Source: a virus. Taken from it: a stretch of 24,575 nt of DNA. Numbering within the stretch: position 1 is the stretch's first letter; each line of letters begins with the position of its first letter. The position numbers and the translations under genes were made by a program. Shown here piece by piece: positions 15,901 to 23,182 of the stretch. The stretch is from positions 1-24,575 of the IMG/VR virus record IMGVR_UViG_3300027286_000013; one strand, written 5' to 3'. The notes under the pieces were generated by a model. It was not told the DNA's origin. It did no database searches and saw nothing but the letters and a program-made list of their open reading frames with translations.

Positions 15901-16793
15901 ATAGCCAGTATGTGCCGGGATGGGTAGACAATAAACAAGCCGTCGATGACATCGTCGCAACCTGCGTCGATGCAGACATCAGTAGTACGCCAATCGGCTC
16001 GACTCCTATCGAGGATCTGCCCGATCACGTTTATCTCTGGGATCTGGCGCGCAAGGCCACGGGTGCCCTGCTGCCTCCACGCAATCAGGGCAAGGTTGGT
16101 AGCTGCGTTGCGTTCGGGACTGCGAGAGCAATCGAGTACACCATGTGCGCCGAGATCGTGGCTGGCGAGTCTGAGCAGTACATACCACTCGCCACCGAGC
16201 CAATCTACGGTGGTGCCCGCGTCGAGGTAGGCGGTGGCAGTATTCGCGGTGATGGCGCAATCGGCGCTAATGCCGCTGCTTGGGTGCGAGACTGGGGCGT
16301 GCTTGGCCGCGAGGAGTATCTAGGCATCGACCTGCGGGAATACTCAGAGTCTCGATGTCGTGAATACGGCACCAAGGGCGTGCCGCTCGAGCTCGAGCAG
16401 ATCGCAAAAATTCACCCGGTCAGAGCTGTCACACGAGTGCGCAACTGGCTCGACGCGAAGAAAGCCCTGAGCAACGGCTACGGTATTGCGCTCTGCTCAT
16501 CGCAGGGCTTCACAATGACCAGAGACACCAACGGCATCGCCATGGCCGCTGGCACGTGGCAGCATTGCATGTGCCTATGTGGTTACGCCACGATCACTGG
16601 CCGCGAGTATGGGCGCATCGACAACTCATGGGGCGCATCGTCGCACACTGGGCCAGTAGGACCGGGCAGTCCTGGGCCTGAGGGATTTTATGCCTCGAGT
16701 AGCACCATCGAGGCGATGCTGCGCAGTGGCGACTGCTGGATATTCTCCAACGTCGAAGGATTCCCTCAGCGCAAGATCTCATGGATCATCTAA
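15897..16793 (+). CDS. Papain-fold (C1-type) cysteine peptidase
   Basis: The catalytic set is complete: Q64-G-K-V-G-S-C70 (RNQGKVGSCVAFG), H223 (WQHCMCLCGY) and N243 (IDNSWG). The order and spacing are those of papain-like C1 peptidases, and the protein is 298 aa. There is no signal peptide; the ~55 N-terminal residues may serve as a short propeptide. Before His223 is a region with TMTRDTNGIA, and after Asn243 a Gly/Pro-rich loop. The ATG overlaps the upstream stop (ATGA). It could degrade host envelope protein at lysis, process virion proteins, or act on host targets after entry. No classical endolysin is visible in the window, so a lytic role deserves testing. Confidence 0.85.
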   Translation: MNSQYVPGWVDNKQAVDDIVATCVDADISSTPIGSTPIEDLPDHVYLWDLARKATGALLPPRNQGKVGSCVAFGTARAIEYTMCAEIVAGESEQYIPLATEPIYGGARVEVGGGSIRGDGAIGANAAAWVRDWGVLGREEYLGIDLREYSESRCREYGTKGVPLELEQIAKIHPVRAVTRVRNWLDAKKALSNGYGIALCSSQGFTMTRDTNGIAMAAGTWQHCMCLCGYATITGREYGRIDNSWGASSHTGPVGPGSPGPEGFYASSSTIEAMLRSGDCWIFSNVEGFPQRKISWII

Positions 16794-16802
16794 GGAGTTC
16801 AT

Positions 16803-17108
16803 ATGGTCGAGCACATCGAGCGAGTACGACGACTGGCACGCGGGCAGGAGGGCTGGTCTCAGCTCTGCCTGACCAGCGCAACCACAGTATTGAGCGAGGC
16901 GCTGGTCAAGGCGCACACGCTCCAGGCGATCAAAGTTCGCCCCGGTCAGCCGATCCCCGACCCAAAACTACTACGGGTATGGGCTGAGGAGGTATGTGAC
17001 GCAATCCTCGCCGACCCTGAGTATCCAGACGGTCACGGCTGGCGCATGCTGGCTGAGTACTGCAACGACCTGATCCGCACTCACGTGCTCGAGGCTGCCA
17101 ATGTTTAA
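16803..17108 (+). CDS. Hypothetical protein
   Basis: This is a soluble, mostly helical 101-aa protein without recognised motifs. It has an N-terminal basic helix (VEHIERVRRLARGQEGW), a central Pro-rich turn (VRPGQPIPDPKLL), and a C-terminal WAEEVCDAILAD region. An ideal ribosome site (AAGGAGTTCAT) precedes the ATG. It lies between the peptidase and the HNH gene, overlapping the latter by 8 nt. I do not assign a function. Confidence 0.6.
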   Translation: MVEHIERVRRLARGQEGWSQLCLTSATTVLSEALVKAHTLQAIKVRPGQPIPDPKLLRVWAEEVCDAILADPEYPDGHGWRMLAEYCNDLIRTHVLEAANV

Positions 17109-17451
17109 CGCCATTGCTCGCTGGCTCGATCGCCTTGTCACATCGCCCGGCATTGCCGATGTCTACGGCGGTACTCCTCGATCTCCGAGATGGTCAGCAG
17201 TAAGGCGCAAGCACCTCGAGCAGCAGCAGAAATGCGAAGCCTGCGACCGTGTCACCTCGCTCGAGGTACACCATGTGATGCCCTATCACCTGCATCCTGA
17301 GCTTGAGTTATCACCCGGCAACCTTATGACGTTGTGCGAGGATTGCCATTTCATTTTTGGTCATTATTCAGACTGGCGCAGCCACAATCCGCTGGTGAGA
17401 GTCGATGCCGCGGCATGGCTCGAGAGAGTACGATCACGACCTCAGGGGTGA
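17101..17451 (+). CDS. HNH endonuclease
   Basis: This 116-aa protein has a compact HNH fold. Zinc ligands are C45-x2-C48 and C79-x2-C82. The catalytic region is LEVHHVMPYH (H57/H58) with N74 (SPGNLMTLC) and H83/H88 following. In tailed phages small HNH proteins often aid packaging beside the terminase, or act as homing nucleases. Here the gene is far from terL on the available side and lies among accessory genes. There is no membrane or targeting segment. Confidence 0.88.
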   Translation: MFNAIARWLDRLVTSPGIADVYGGTPRSPRWSAVRRKHLEQQQKCEACDRVTSLEVHHVMPYHLHPELELSPGNLMTLCEDCHFIFGHYSDWRSHNPLVRVDAAAWLERVRSRPQG

Positions 17452-17454
17452 GTT

Positions 17455-18171
17455 ATGCTGCCAAAGATCTCGTGCCTATGCCCGACATATGGCAGGCCTC
17501 GCCAGCTCGAGCACGCTATTGAGTCGTTTCTACGGCAGGATTACGCAGGCGAAAAAGAGCTCATAATCCTCAATGACTACGGCGATCAGACGCTGGTATT
17601 CGCTCATCCGCAGGTCAAGATCTACAACTTGGCAGATCAGATCCGCCCGCTCGGCGCTAAGTTCAACGCGACTGCATCGCTCGCAACCGGCGACCTATTA
17701 GCGATCTGGGAAGATGACGACATTTACTTGCCGTGGCGACTCAGCTACAGCGTCGAGCATCTCGATAGTAATCGCATCTACCACACGGCTAGCGCGTGGT
17801 TCGAGGAAGACGCGCACAAGCTTACAGCAAGCCGCAATCTCTACCACTGCAACCTGATGATGAGTCGTGAGGTGTTTAGATCGATTGGCAGCTACAGCGA
17901 GGTGAGAGATAGCGGATCGATAGACGTTCTGCTATTTGATGAACTGCGCAAGAAATACGGCACCATCACGCAGGAGATCGAGGACAAGGATAGGTTCTAC
18001 ATCTATCGTTGGGGCACGTCTGGCGGCTATCACGCTAGCGGCTGGAGCACCAATATCGTGTCTGAGATGGCTGCTAATCATCTGCGGCAGCACAACACCA
18101 CACGCGGTATCGTCCAGCTCGTGCCACACTGGCCGTACGAGTACACGGAGTATCTCCCATGCGCACGCTAG
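17455..18171 (+). CDS. Family 2-like glycosyltransferase
   Basis: This is a GT-A fold protein of 238 aa. The N-terminus is ISCLCPTYGRPRQLEHAIESFLRQDY, followed by the ELIILNDYGD nucleotide-binding strand. LGAKFNATASLATGD and then W85-E-D-D-D89 (the metal-binding DxD-type motif) follow. The sugar donor and acceptor cannot be read from sequence. The downstream overlapping methyltransferase suggests that a sugar may be further methylated. GGGGTG-AGTT precedes the ATG. It may decorate the virion or alter the host surface. Confidence 0.88.
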   Translation: MLPKISCLCPTYGRPRQLEHAIESFLRQDYAGEKELIILNDYGDQTLVFAHPQVKIYNLADQIRPLGAKFNATASLATGDLLAIWEDDDIYLPWRLSYSVEHLDSNRIYHTASAWFEEDAHKLTASRNLYHCNLMMSREVFRSIGSYSEVRDSGSIDVLLFDELRKKYGTITQEIEDKDRFYIYRWGTSGGYHASGWSTNIVSEMAANHLRQHNTTRGIVQLVPHWPYEYTEYLPCAR

Positions 18172-18746
18172 ATCAGGCATTTCTCGATGCACTCAATCGG
18201 CCCAGTGACATTTCAGAGCATCTCGAGACGATCCGGTCGCACGCTGCTGGCTACCAGCACATCACCGAGATGGGTGTTCGAGGTGGCGTCTCCACCTGGG
18301 CGCTACTGTCTGCGAGACCAAAACGATTGGTGTGCTACGACATCCTGCCGATCGACATGAGCGAGCATGCCCGCATCGCGGCTGAGGAGCATATCGATTT
18401 TGAGTTTCGGCAGATCGATGTGATCGAGGCAGACATCGAGGAGACCGATTGCCTGCTCATCGACACTTGGCACACGTACAGCCAGCTCTGCGCAGAGCTA
18501 CAGCTCCACTCGCCCCGTGTAAGAAATCTGGGGCACATTATCCTACATGACACGTACACGTTTGGTTATATTGACGAGCCAGCGTATCCTCACGCATCGA
18601 GCTCAGCGTTGCGATGGGGCAAAATGAGCGCTAAGCGTGGTCTACGCCTAGCGCTCACGGAGTTTGTCGATAGCATGCCCGACTGGCGCATCGTGCTAGA
18701 TCACCCGCACAATAACGGGCTCACCATCCTGCGCAGATCAGCCTAG
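18159..18746 (+). CDS. Class I SAM-dependent methyltransferase-like protein
   Basis: Motif I is ITEMGVRGGVSTWALL (E37-x-G39...G43), the acidic post-I residue is D61 (VCYD), and then comes LLIDTWHTYSQLCAEL (D102, H105). The last landmark is HIILHDT (H130-D131). This is the pattern of the Methyltransf_24 group, in which D/H residues bind a metal near the substrate. Many members act on sugars or small molecules, which fits the glycosyltransferase gene it overlaps by 13 nt. The last codons overlap the convergent 43-aa gene by 9 nt. A perfect stem within its 3' end serves the opposite strand as terminator. Confidence 0.82.
   Translation: MRTLDQAFLDALNRPSDISEHLETIRSHAAGYQHITEMGVRGGVSTWALLSARPKRLVCYDILPIDMSEHARIAAEEHIDFEFRQIDVIEADIEETDCLLIDTWHTYSQLCAELQLHSPRVRNLGHIILHDTYTFGYIDEPAYPHASSSALRWGKMSAKRGLRLALTEFVDSMPDWRIVLDHPHNNGLTILRRSA
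18621..18657 (-). terminator. Intrinsic terminator of the - strand operon, inside a + strand gene
   Basis: A nearly perfect hairpin is present. TGAGCGCTA (18625-18633) pairs with TAGCGCTCA (18649-18657), then there is one A/C mismatch, then GCGT (18635-18638) pairs with ACGC (18644-18647) around GGTCT. On the - strand it is followed by TTTTG (18624-18620). It lies ~80-115 nt beyond the last - strand stop codon, so it probably ends that operon. Confidence 0.75.
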
Positions 18747-18869
18747 GATCTCACGCAGGAGCCAGAGCGACCAATACAGCGTCCAGCCGAGCGCTGCCGT
18801 CAGAAGGCCAGCGCCGCACCATGCAAGCGTCTCGTCGTATCGTGTCGGTGGTGATCTCTCATCCATCAT
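18738..18869 (-). CDS. Small single-pass membrane protein (43 aa)
   Basis: This reading frame encodes MMDERSPPTRYDETLAWCG, then a hydrophobic helix (GLLTAALGWTLYWSLWLL) and a short charged end (REILG). The ATG overlaps the stop of the upstream gene (ATGATGA), which suggests translational coupling. The stop codon overlaps the end of the convergent methyltransferase gene. Function is unknown; as the last gene before the terminator it could be any small envelope-active phage protein. Confidence 0.6.
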   Translation of the reverse strand: MMDERSPPTRYDETLAWCGAGLLTAALGWTLYWSLWLLREILG

Positions 18870-19111
18870 CGATACCTCACGCACGCATACCAGCCGTTGC
18901 GACCACGTACCACCGATTGCTCGACGATTGGGCGCTGGCCGTAGTAGCAGCAGTTGCGAAGAGCCTGCGCTGCTGAGCTCGAGCTAAAGCCGACGCCCTC
19001 AAAGCGATACGACCCGCCACGGTGCGCCATGCGCCCCTGCGCAGCGCTTGTGCTAGCGCTCTGCTGAGCGCTCTGATCCATCATCAGCCCTGCAAGTAAC
19101 ATCAAAATCAC
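18866..19111 (-). CDS. Small Ser/Ala-rich protein with hydrophobic N-terminus
   Basis: This 81-aa product probably starts at GTG 19111, which follows GAGAGGGGTGATCC. The ATG at 19102 is spaced less well. A short hydrophobic N-terminus (ILMLLAGLMMD) could be a signal sequence. The body reads MAHRGGSYRFEGVGFSS...NCCYYGQRPIVEQ...RGRNGWYACVRYR. The 'FEGVGFSS...GWYACVRY' form reminds me of small planctomycete hypothetical proteins, but no function is known to me. It overlaps the upstream gene by 59 nt, which is unusually long. Confidence 0.55.
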   Translation of the reverse strand: MILMLLAGLMMDQSAQQSASTSAAQGRMAHRGGSYRFEGVGFSSSSAAQALRNCCYYGQRPIVEQSVVRGRNGWYACVRYR

Positions 19112-19268
19112 GGATCACCCCTCTCACCCAGTCCTGCACCATCAGCTGATCGCCCACGCGGACGACACAATTCTCACGGATGGCATCTCTCATGCGCTTT
19201 ATCTCGCGCTCGAGTTTCAATATGCGCTGATGCGCCTCCAGTAACCAATCTGCCTCATTGCTGGTCAT
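19053..19268 (-). CDS. Small coiled-coil protein
   Basis: This 71-aa protein has an N-terminal charged helix (EADWLLEAHQRILKLEREIKRMRDAIREN) with clear heptad spacing of Leu/Ile. A short beta-like region (CVVRVGDQLMVQDWVRG) and a polar end follow. It starts at ATG 19268, overlapping the preceding DUF3310 gene by 14 nt. It is presumably a dimer. No function can be assigned. Confidence 0.55.
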   Translation of the reverse strand: MTSNEADWLLEAHQRILKLEREIKRMRDAIRENCVVRVGDQLMVQDWVRGVIRDFDVTCRADDGSERSAER

Positions 19269-19476
19269 ATGTAGCCCTCAGCATCTCGAGGCATCGGATC
19301 GCCTTGTCGATATCCTGCACGCCATTTTTAAGCGTATGACGCCAGACGTATTTGGCCGCATTGCCAGCAAGGTATGCTCGATATCCGAGAACACCGAGCC
19401 CTGCCAATTGCGCCCGAGCGCAATCGACATCAGAGCCATCACGCGGATCATAATGAGCCGGGTTGATCGGATCCAT
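19255..19476 (-). CDS. DUF3310-family protein
   Basis: The protein (73 aa) has the family pattern INPAHYDPRDGSDVDCARAQLAGLG, then GYRAYLAGNAAKYVWRHTLKNGVQDIDKAIRCLEML. DUF3310 proteins are common in phage early regions and have been described as nucleotide-kinase-like, though their activity is not well established. The ATG at 19476 has an excellent ribosome site (TAGGAGGATGGGGT). It overlaps the sigma-factor gene by 29 nt. Confidence 0.85.
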   Translation of the reverse strand: MDPINPAHYDPRDGSDVDCARAQLAGLGVLGYRAYLAGNAAKYVWRHTLKNGVQDIDKAIRCLEMLRATYDQQ

Positions 19477-19963
19477 ACCCCATCCTCCTAAGAACGCGCC
19501 TCAGGCGTTGTACTGCGTTGCGCCAGTTGCGTGACACTGCTGCTCGCACCTGCCCTAAGTCTTGAGCGGCAGATGCAAACGACTTATCATTGAGCCATGC
19601 CTCGACTGCATATCGCTCGTGTGGCAGGCAATATAGTAAAGCCTTGCCAACATCTCTAGCCACGACCATTGAGTGCTCTTCAGATCCGATGATGTCCTCA
19701 TATGGAGCAGCTAGATCGTAGTCGCCGATCGTGCCCACTCGCATCGTTTTGCGCCGCTCGATCTGGCGCTTGACATGATGCGAGCGCTCACGACGAACGA
19801 TCTGGTATACCCATGTCGAAAAGGCACCACGGGCAGGGTCGTAGGAGTCCATGTGTCCGAGTATCCATGCGATCATCGATTGTGTCCAGTCCTCAGGATC
19901 TAGGTCGATTGGCTGGAATCGTCGCGCGGCTGCGTACACAAGCCGTAACTGATCGTCAGTCAT
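19448..19963 (-). CDS. Sigma-70-like RNA polymerase sigma factor
   Basis: The product is 171 aa from ATG 19963, which overlaps the upstream stop by 8 nt. A longer frame to 20032 lies inside the previous gene and is not favoured. Residues ~20-66 resemble sigma region 2 (DPEDWTQSMIAWILGHMDSYDPARGAFSTWVYQIVRRERSHHVKR). Residues ~105-158 resemble region 4, a helix-turn-helix (LPHERYAVEAWLNDKSFASAAQDLGQVRAAVSRNWRNAVQRLRRVL). Like ECF/SigZ-type factors it lacks regions 1 and 3. It should redirect host RNA polymerase, probably to late phage promoters. Confidence 0.85.
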   Translation of the reverse strand: MTDDQLRLVYAAARRFQPIDLDPEDWTQSMIAWILGHMDSYDPARGAFSTWVYQIVRRERSHHVKRQIERRKTMRVGTIGDYDLAAPYEDIIGSEEHSMVVARDVGKALLYCLPHERYAVEAWLNDKSFASAAQDLGQVRAAVSRNWRNAVQRLRRVLRRMGYGSDQPGSL

Positions 19964-20342
19964 AACACTCTCTACAGTATGGTCGGAGATGCCCAGTGCC
20001 ATCGTCCTTGCTGCCGCCATACTCCTCGACACGATCGCGCGCCCACAAGGGCAAGCTTTTTTTATTGCGAGTCATTGCCCGCCTGCAATTGCAACAATCC
20101 ATGATGATCGCATCCTCAGGCAATTGCAGCACACGACCTGATGCGTCCATGGTCGAGACCACGACTCCGCTATCCTGCATGCGATCACGCACCTCGAGGT
20201 ATTGCTGACGAGCCAGCAATAGAGCCTTGGCCTCAGTCGCATCGATGCGCTCGATGCCCCGGCGACCCTCCTGCGGCACAGTACTCGATGGTCGTGTCGC
20301 TCGGACAGATACGCGGATCTGATCATCAGGATGTGTCGCCAT
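19956..20342 (-). CDS. Zinc-binding protein, function unknown
   Basis: The N-terminal half (128 aa in total) is polar and helical (DATEAKALLLARQQYLEVRDRM). The C-terminus carries C-C-x-C (MDCCNCRRAMTRNKKS) and a second pair, C-x2-C (RPYCRECYD), typical of a zinc ribbon. It could bind DNA or RNA polymerase, and it is co-transcribed with a sigma factor. GATGGGG lies 8 nt before the ATG. Confidence 0.7.
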   Translation of the reverse strand: MATHPDDQIRVSVRATRPSSTVPQEGRRGIERIDATEAKALLLARQQYLEVRDRMQDSGVVVSTMDASGRVLQLPEDAIIMDCCNCRRAMTRNKKSLPLWARDRVEEYGGSKDDGTGHLRPYCRECYD

Positions 20343-20344
20343 CG

Positions 20345-20494
20345 CTAATACCCCATCAGATCAGCGAGATCAGAGCTCAGAGCGTGACGGATTGCAGCTC
20401 GATGCTCTCGTAGCGCATGTCGTATCTCCTCAGCCACGCGCAGCACCTCGAGCGCCGCCTCCACCTCATACGGATCACAACTCACGTAGTGCAT
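20345..20494 (-). CDS. Small helical protein (49 aa)
   Basis: The frame MHYVSCDPYEVEAALEVL...EEIRHALREHRAAIRHALSSDLADLMGY is preceded by a near-perfect ribosome site (GAGGAGGATGAATC). It fits exactly between neighbours: it overlaps the 70-aa gene by 13 nt and ends 3 nt before the 128-aa gene. It is mostly amphipathic helix. The function is unknown. Confidence 0.6.
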   Translation of the reverse strand: MHYVSCDPYEVEAALEVLRVAEEIRHALREHRAAIRHALSSDLADLMGY

Positions 20495-20694
20495 GATTCA
20501 TCCTCCTCAGTATCCTCACCACCGATCGCCCAGGTTGACGATAGATGCTCAGGCCAGAATAGAATCCGTTCTTCTGGCTTAGCTGAGCGATTCAATTGCG
20601 TGCTCAGCTCACGCGCAACCTCCTCCGTGAGATTACTAATCATCGCCCACTGCCTGTCACGATGCTCGACCATGACCTGCCATAATGGGCGCAT
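20482..20694 (-). CDS. Small acidic protein (70 aa)
   Basis: This soluble 70-aa protein has the sequence RPLWQVMVEHRDRQWAMISNLTEEVARELSTQL, then a Pro/Glu-rich segment (KPEERILFWPEHLSSTW) and an acidic C-terminus (EDTEEDES). It lies 6 nt downstream of the two-TM gene. No motif is recognised and its ribosome site is weak. It is kept because it tiles precisely between its neighbours. Confidence 0.5.
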   Translation of the reverse strand: MRPLWQVMVEHRDRQWAMISNLTEEVARELSTQLNRSAKPEERILFWPEHLSSTWAIGGEDTEEDESCTT

Positions 20695-20700
20695 GTTGAA

Positions 20701-20910
20701 TCATCCAAAGCGATTAAAAACACGTCTGATCACATAGCTACGTAATAATGAGATCAGCGTGAAAACCAATCCTATCATCAGATTTTTTTCCAGCGAAACA
20801 TCAATTCCCATTATAGGAAAAACGATTAATTGCGCGACAACCGCGCACCAATACCCGATCAGTATATTGGTGGCAGACTCGATCAGACTAGAGAATTTAC
20901 TCTGACTCAT
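20701..20910 (-). CDS. Two-TM membrane protein (DUF7220-like)
   Basis: From ATG 20910 the product is 69 aa, MSQSKFSSLIESATNILIG..., with two hydrophobic segments (NILIGYWCAVVAQLIVFPIMGI and NLMIGLVFTLISLLRSYVI). It closes with RRVFNRF. The pattern 'SxxEsxTNxxIG...FPxxGI...N...G..FT..S..RSY..RR.FN' is a widespread small phage membrane protein family of unknown role. Upstream ATGs (20919, 20928) lie inside the helicase-methylase gene. The DNA is AT-rich like that gene, suggesting they travel together. Confidence 0.75.
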   Translation of the reverse strand: MSQSKFSSLIESATNILIGYWCAVVAQLIVFPIMGIDVSLEKNLMIGLVFTLISLLRSYVIRRVFNRFG

Positions 20911-23158
20911 CGGAAGCATCGCATTCAATTAAATCTAATTCATTATCAATGGAATCAAATAATCCTTTAGACTTTGTTTTTATTGCATTCTTCAAATTGG
21001 CGCATGCTTGTTTCCAATAAGATTCTTTGAGTTCGATTCCAATAAACTTACGATCCATTGACAGACTCACATAGCCTTCTGATCCAATGCCACCAAATGG
21101 CGACAGAATAAGATCATTCGGATTACTATACATTCGCAAAGATCGTTTTATGACTTCAAGCTGCAATGGGCAAATATGCCTTTCGTCATTGTCTTCGCGC
21201 GCGCTCGCTTTTTGTAGTGTGTTTGATGGATTGATGTCCATCCAAATAGGCGATGCTATTTTCTGCCATTCGAGAACAGGAAAATCTTTTGGATCATGCT
21301 CAACCGGATTAGCATTAACTCCTGGCTTTCGCAATGTCACTAGGTAATCTGGTATGCCCTGACGACTCATGCATGAGTCTTTTTTTAGTTGCTTCCACAA
21401 CAGGCCAATAGCTTTGGTGCGCTGCATGGCAACTACGGGATCTTTCCAGATGCAGACTTCCGAATGATATACCCAACCCTCCTCAACGTGAATTCTAATT
21501 AGTTCGCCTCGAAAATCACGCAAGCCAATCTCACCGTGAGATCCCTTGAACGATGGAAGATTCATGCAGTGGAAGCTAGTCAATCGGCCCGGCTTGGTTA
21601 CGCGGAATATTTCTTTAACTAAGAAACGATAATGAGACAAGAATTCATCATCGTTCTTTGTATTGCCCATGTCACGAGTAGATGCGGAATACGTATATAG
21701 ACTGGCAAACGGAGGGCTGTAAATTGAATAGTCGATCGAATTAGAAGAAAGCGTTTTGGTTTCTTCGACACAATCTCCTAATCGCATTTCCCAATTCCTA
21801 TCGCCTTCAAAGTCTGTTCTAAAATCCACTTGCAACCTATCCTTTCTGTTGAGTTCAATCTCGGTAAATACGCTAGTCTCACGAATCATTTCCAGCGCCA
21901 TTGCTTTGGCTTGCCTGTCTTTTCTTTCAATGTTGGCAACCACATTGCCTTCAATGTCAGCGGCAACAAAATAAATATGTACATCTCTTTTTTGGCCAAA
22001 ACGCCAGCAGCGGCGAATTGCTTGATAGACTTGCTCCCATGAGTCATTGAGACCAACAAAAACCATTCTGGCGCAGTGCTGCCAGTTCAGGCCAAAGCCG
22101 CACATTGAAGGTTTACTAATCAAAACCTTGATCTTTCCATTTGCAAAATCGCGAAGGATCTCTTCTTTCTTTTCTTCCGTTTGATTGCCGCGCAACTCAA
22201 CTGCGGATGGTATCGCCTTGGCAAGAGCTTCCGATTCGCCATTTAAATGGCACCATACAACCCACGTCTCATTAGGATTAGCGTTGACGATTTCTTTAGC
22301 TTTATCAACACGATCGCTAGTAGTAATCCGTTTCGCCTTAAGCCGCTCTTGCAGTGTTTGCGCCTCAAGAACAAACAATTCGCCAGGCATTTTCTGGTCG
22401 CTGGTAATCATTGCCAAATGCTGTTCTAGTTTTGGCAAAACATGCATTGATCCGTCATAACCTAGATCAGATGGCGACTGCAAAAGGACTGCCCATTCGC
22501 ATACCCATTTCCAAAAATGAGTACCAGCATGGCCCTTTAATCGCCATTTCTGAGTCTCCGCTCCATCATGCACAAAATATGTCGCAAGCATTTCAGCGCG
22601 CGAACAAACGCCTAGGAATTCGGCATGCGATGCCAATTCCATCCAATCGTTTGGAGCAGGAGTGGCTGTTGATGCGAGGCGAAACTGAATTGATTGCGAG
22701 AAGTCAATCAATTCTTTTTTAGTGCCTCCATCATGATGCTTAATTATTGATGACTCATCGAGCACAATACCGCCAAACATTCCACCGTTTTGGAATCTAG
22801 TCAACTTGGCATAATTGGTGACATAGATAATTGGTTGATCGCATTCAATTGGCGAAGATGCGCGCATCGCATGTAAGCCGAATCGTTCGGCTTCGGCAAC
22901 AATTTGATCAGCAACTGCTAGTGGAGCCAGAATTAAAACAGGCTTGCCAGTGTATTTTGCTACGGCATTAGCCCATACCAATTCCATAATTGTTTTGCCA
23001 AGTCCAGTACCGGCAAAAATACATGCTCGACCTTTGCGCAATGCCCATTTAATTATTGCTATTTGATAATCAAATAGCTCTTCAGGCATTTCTGATTCTG
23101 GCACTGATTCAAATTGAACTAGCTTCTGTTTGCTAGCCAAGAATTCTTCATAATCCAT
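20897..23158 (-). CDS. SF2 helicase - DNA methyltransferase fusion
   Basis: This is a 753-aa bifunctional protein. The helicase half (residues ~25-430) has FDYQ (29-32), GTGLGKT (50-56), LDESS (133-137, DEAD-like), STATP (163-167) and QAIRRCWRFGQ (379-389, motif VI). The methyltransferase half (about 455-725) has SPPF (481-484, amino-methyltransferase motif IV) and SPFGGIGSEG (686-695, SAM-binding motif I). The motif order (IV before I) is beta-class, so N6-adenine or N4-cytosine methylation is expected. Phages use such proteins against host restriction. There is no nuclease motif, so it is not a self-contained restriction enzyme. The gene is AT-rich relative to the late region and starts just downstream of the structured repeat, with AGTAGGG as ribosome site. 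Confidence 0.9.
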   Translation of the reverse strand: MDYEEFLASKQKLVQFESVPESEMPEELFDYQIAIIKWALRKGRACIFAGTGLGKTIMELVWANAVAKYTGKPVLILAPLAVADQIVAEAERFGLHAMRASSPIECDQPIIYVTNYAKLTRFQNGGMFGGIVLDESSIIKHHDGGTKKELIDFSQSIQFRLASTATPAPNDWMELASHAEFLGVCSRAEMLATYFVHDGAETQKWRLKGHAGTHFWKWVCEWAVLLQSPSDLGYDGSMHVLPKLEQHLAMITSDQKMPGELFVLEAQTLQERLKAKRITTSDRVDKAKEIVNANPNETWVVWCHLNGESEALAKAIPSAVELRGNQTEEKKEEILRDFANGKIKVLISKPSMCGFGLNWQHCARMVFVGLNDSWEQVYQAIRRCWRFGQKRDVHIYFVAADIEGNVVANIERKDRQAKAMALEMIRETSVFTEIELNRKDRLQVDFRTDFEGDRNWEMRLGDCVEETKTLSSNSIDYSIYSPPFASLYTYSASTRDMGNTKNDDEFLSHYRFLVKEIFRVTKPGRLTSFHCMNLPSFKGSHGEIGLRDFRGELIRIHVEEGWVYHSEVCIWKDPVVAMQRTKAIGLLWKQLKKDSCMSRQGIPDYLVTLRKPGVNANPVEHDPKDFPVLEWQKIASPIWMDINPSNTLQKASAREDNDERHICPLQLEVIKRSLRMYSNPNDLILSPFGGIGSEGYVSLSMDRKFIGIELKESYWKQACANLKNAIKTKSKGLFDSIDNELDLIECDASDESE

Positions 23159-23182
23159 ATTGCAACCCTACTTCTCTATTCC

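Noticed and set aside
18790-18820. Hairpin GCGCTGCC/GGCCAGCGC as the + strand late terminator
   Set aside because: It has a bulge and no T-run on the + strand, and it lies within the coding sequence of the small - strand gene.
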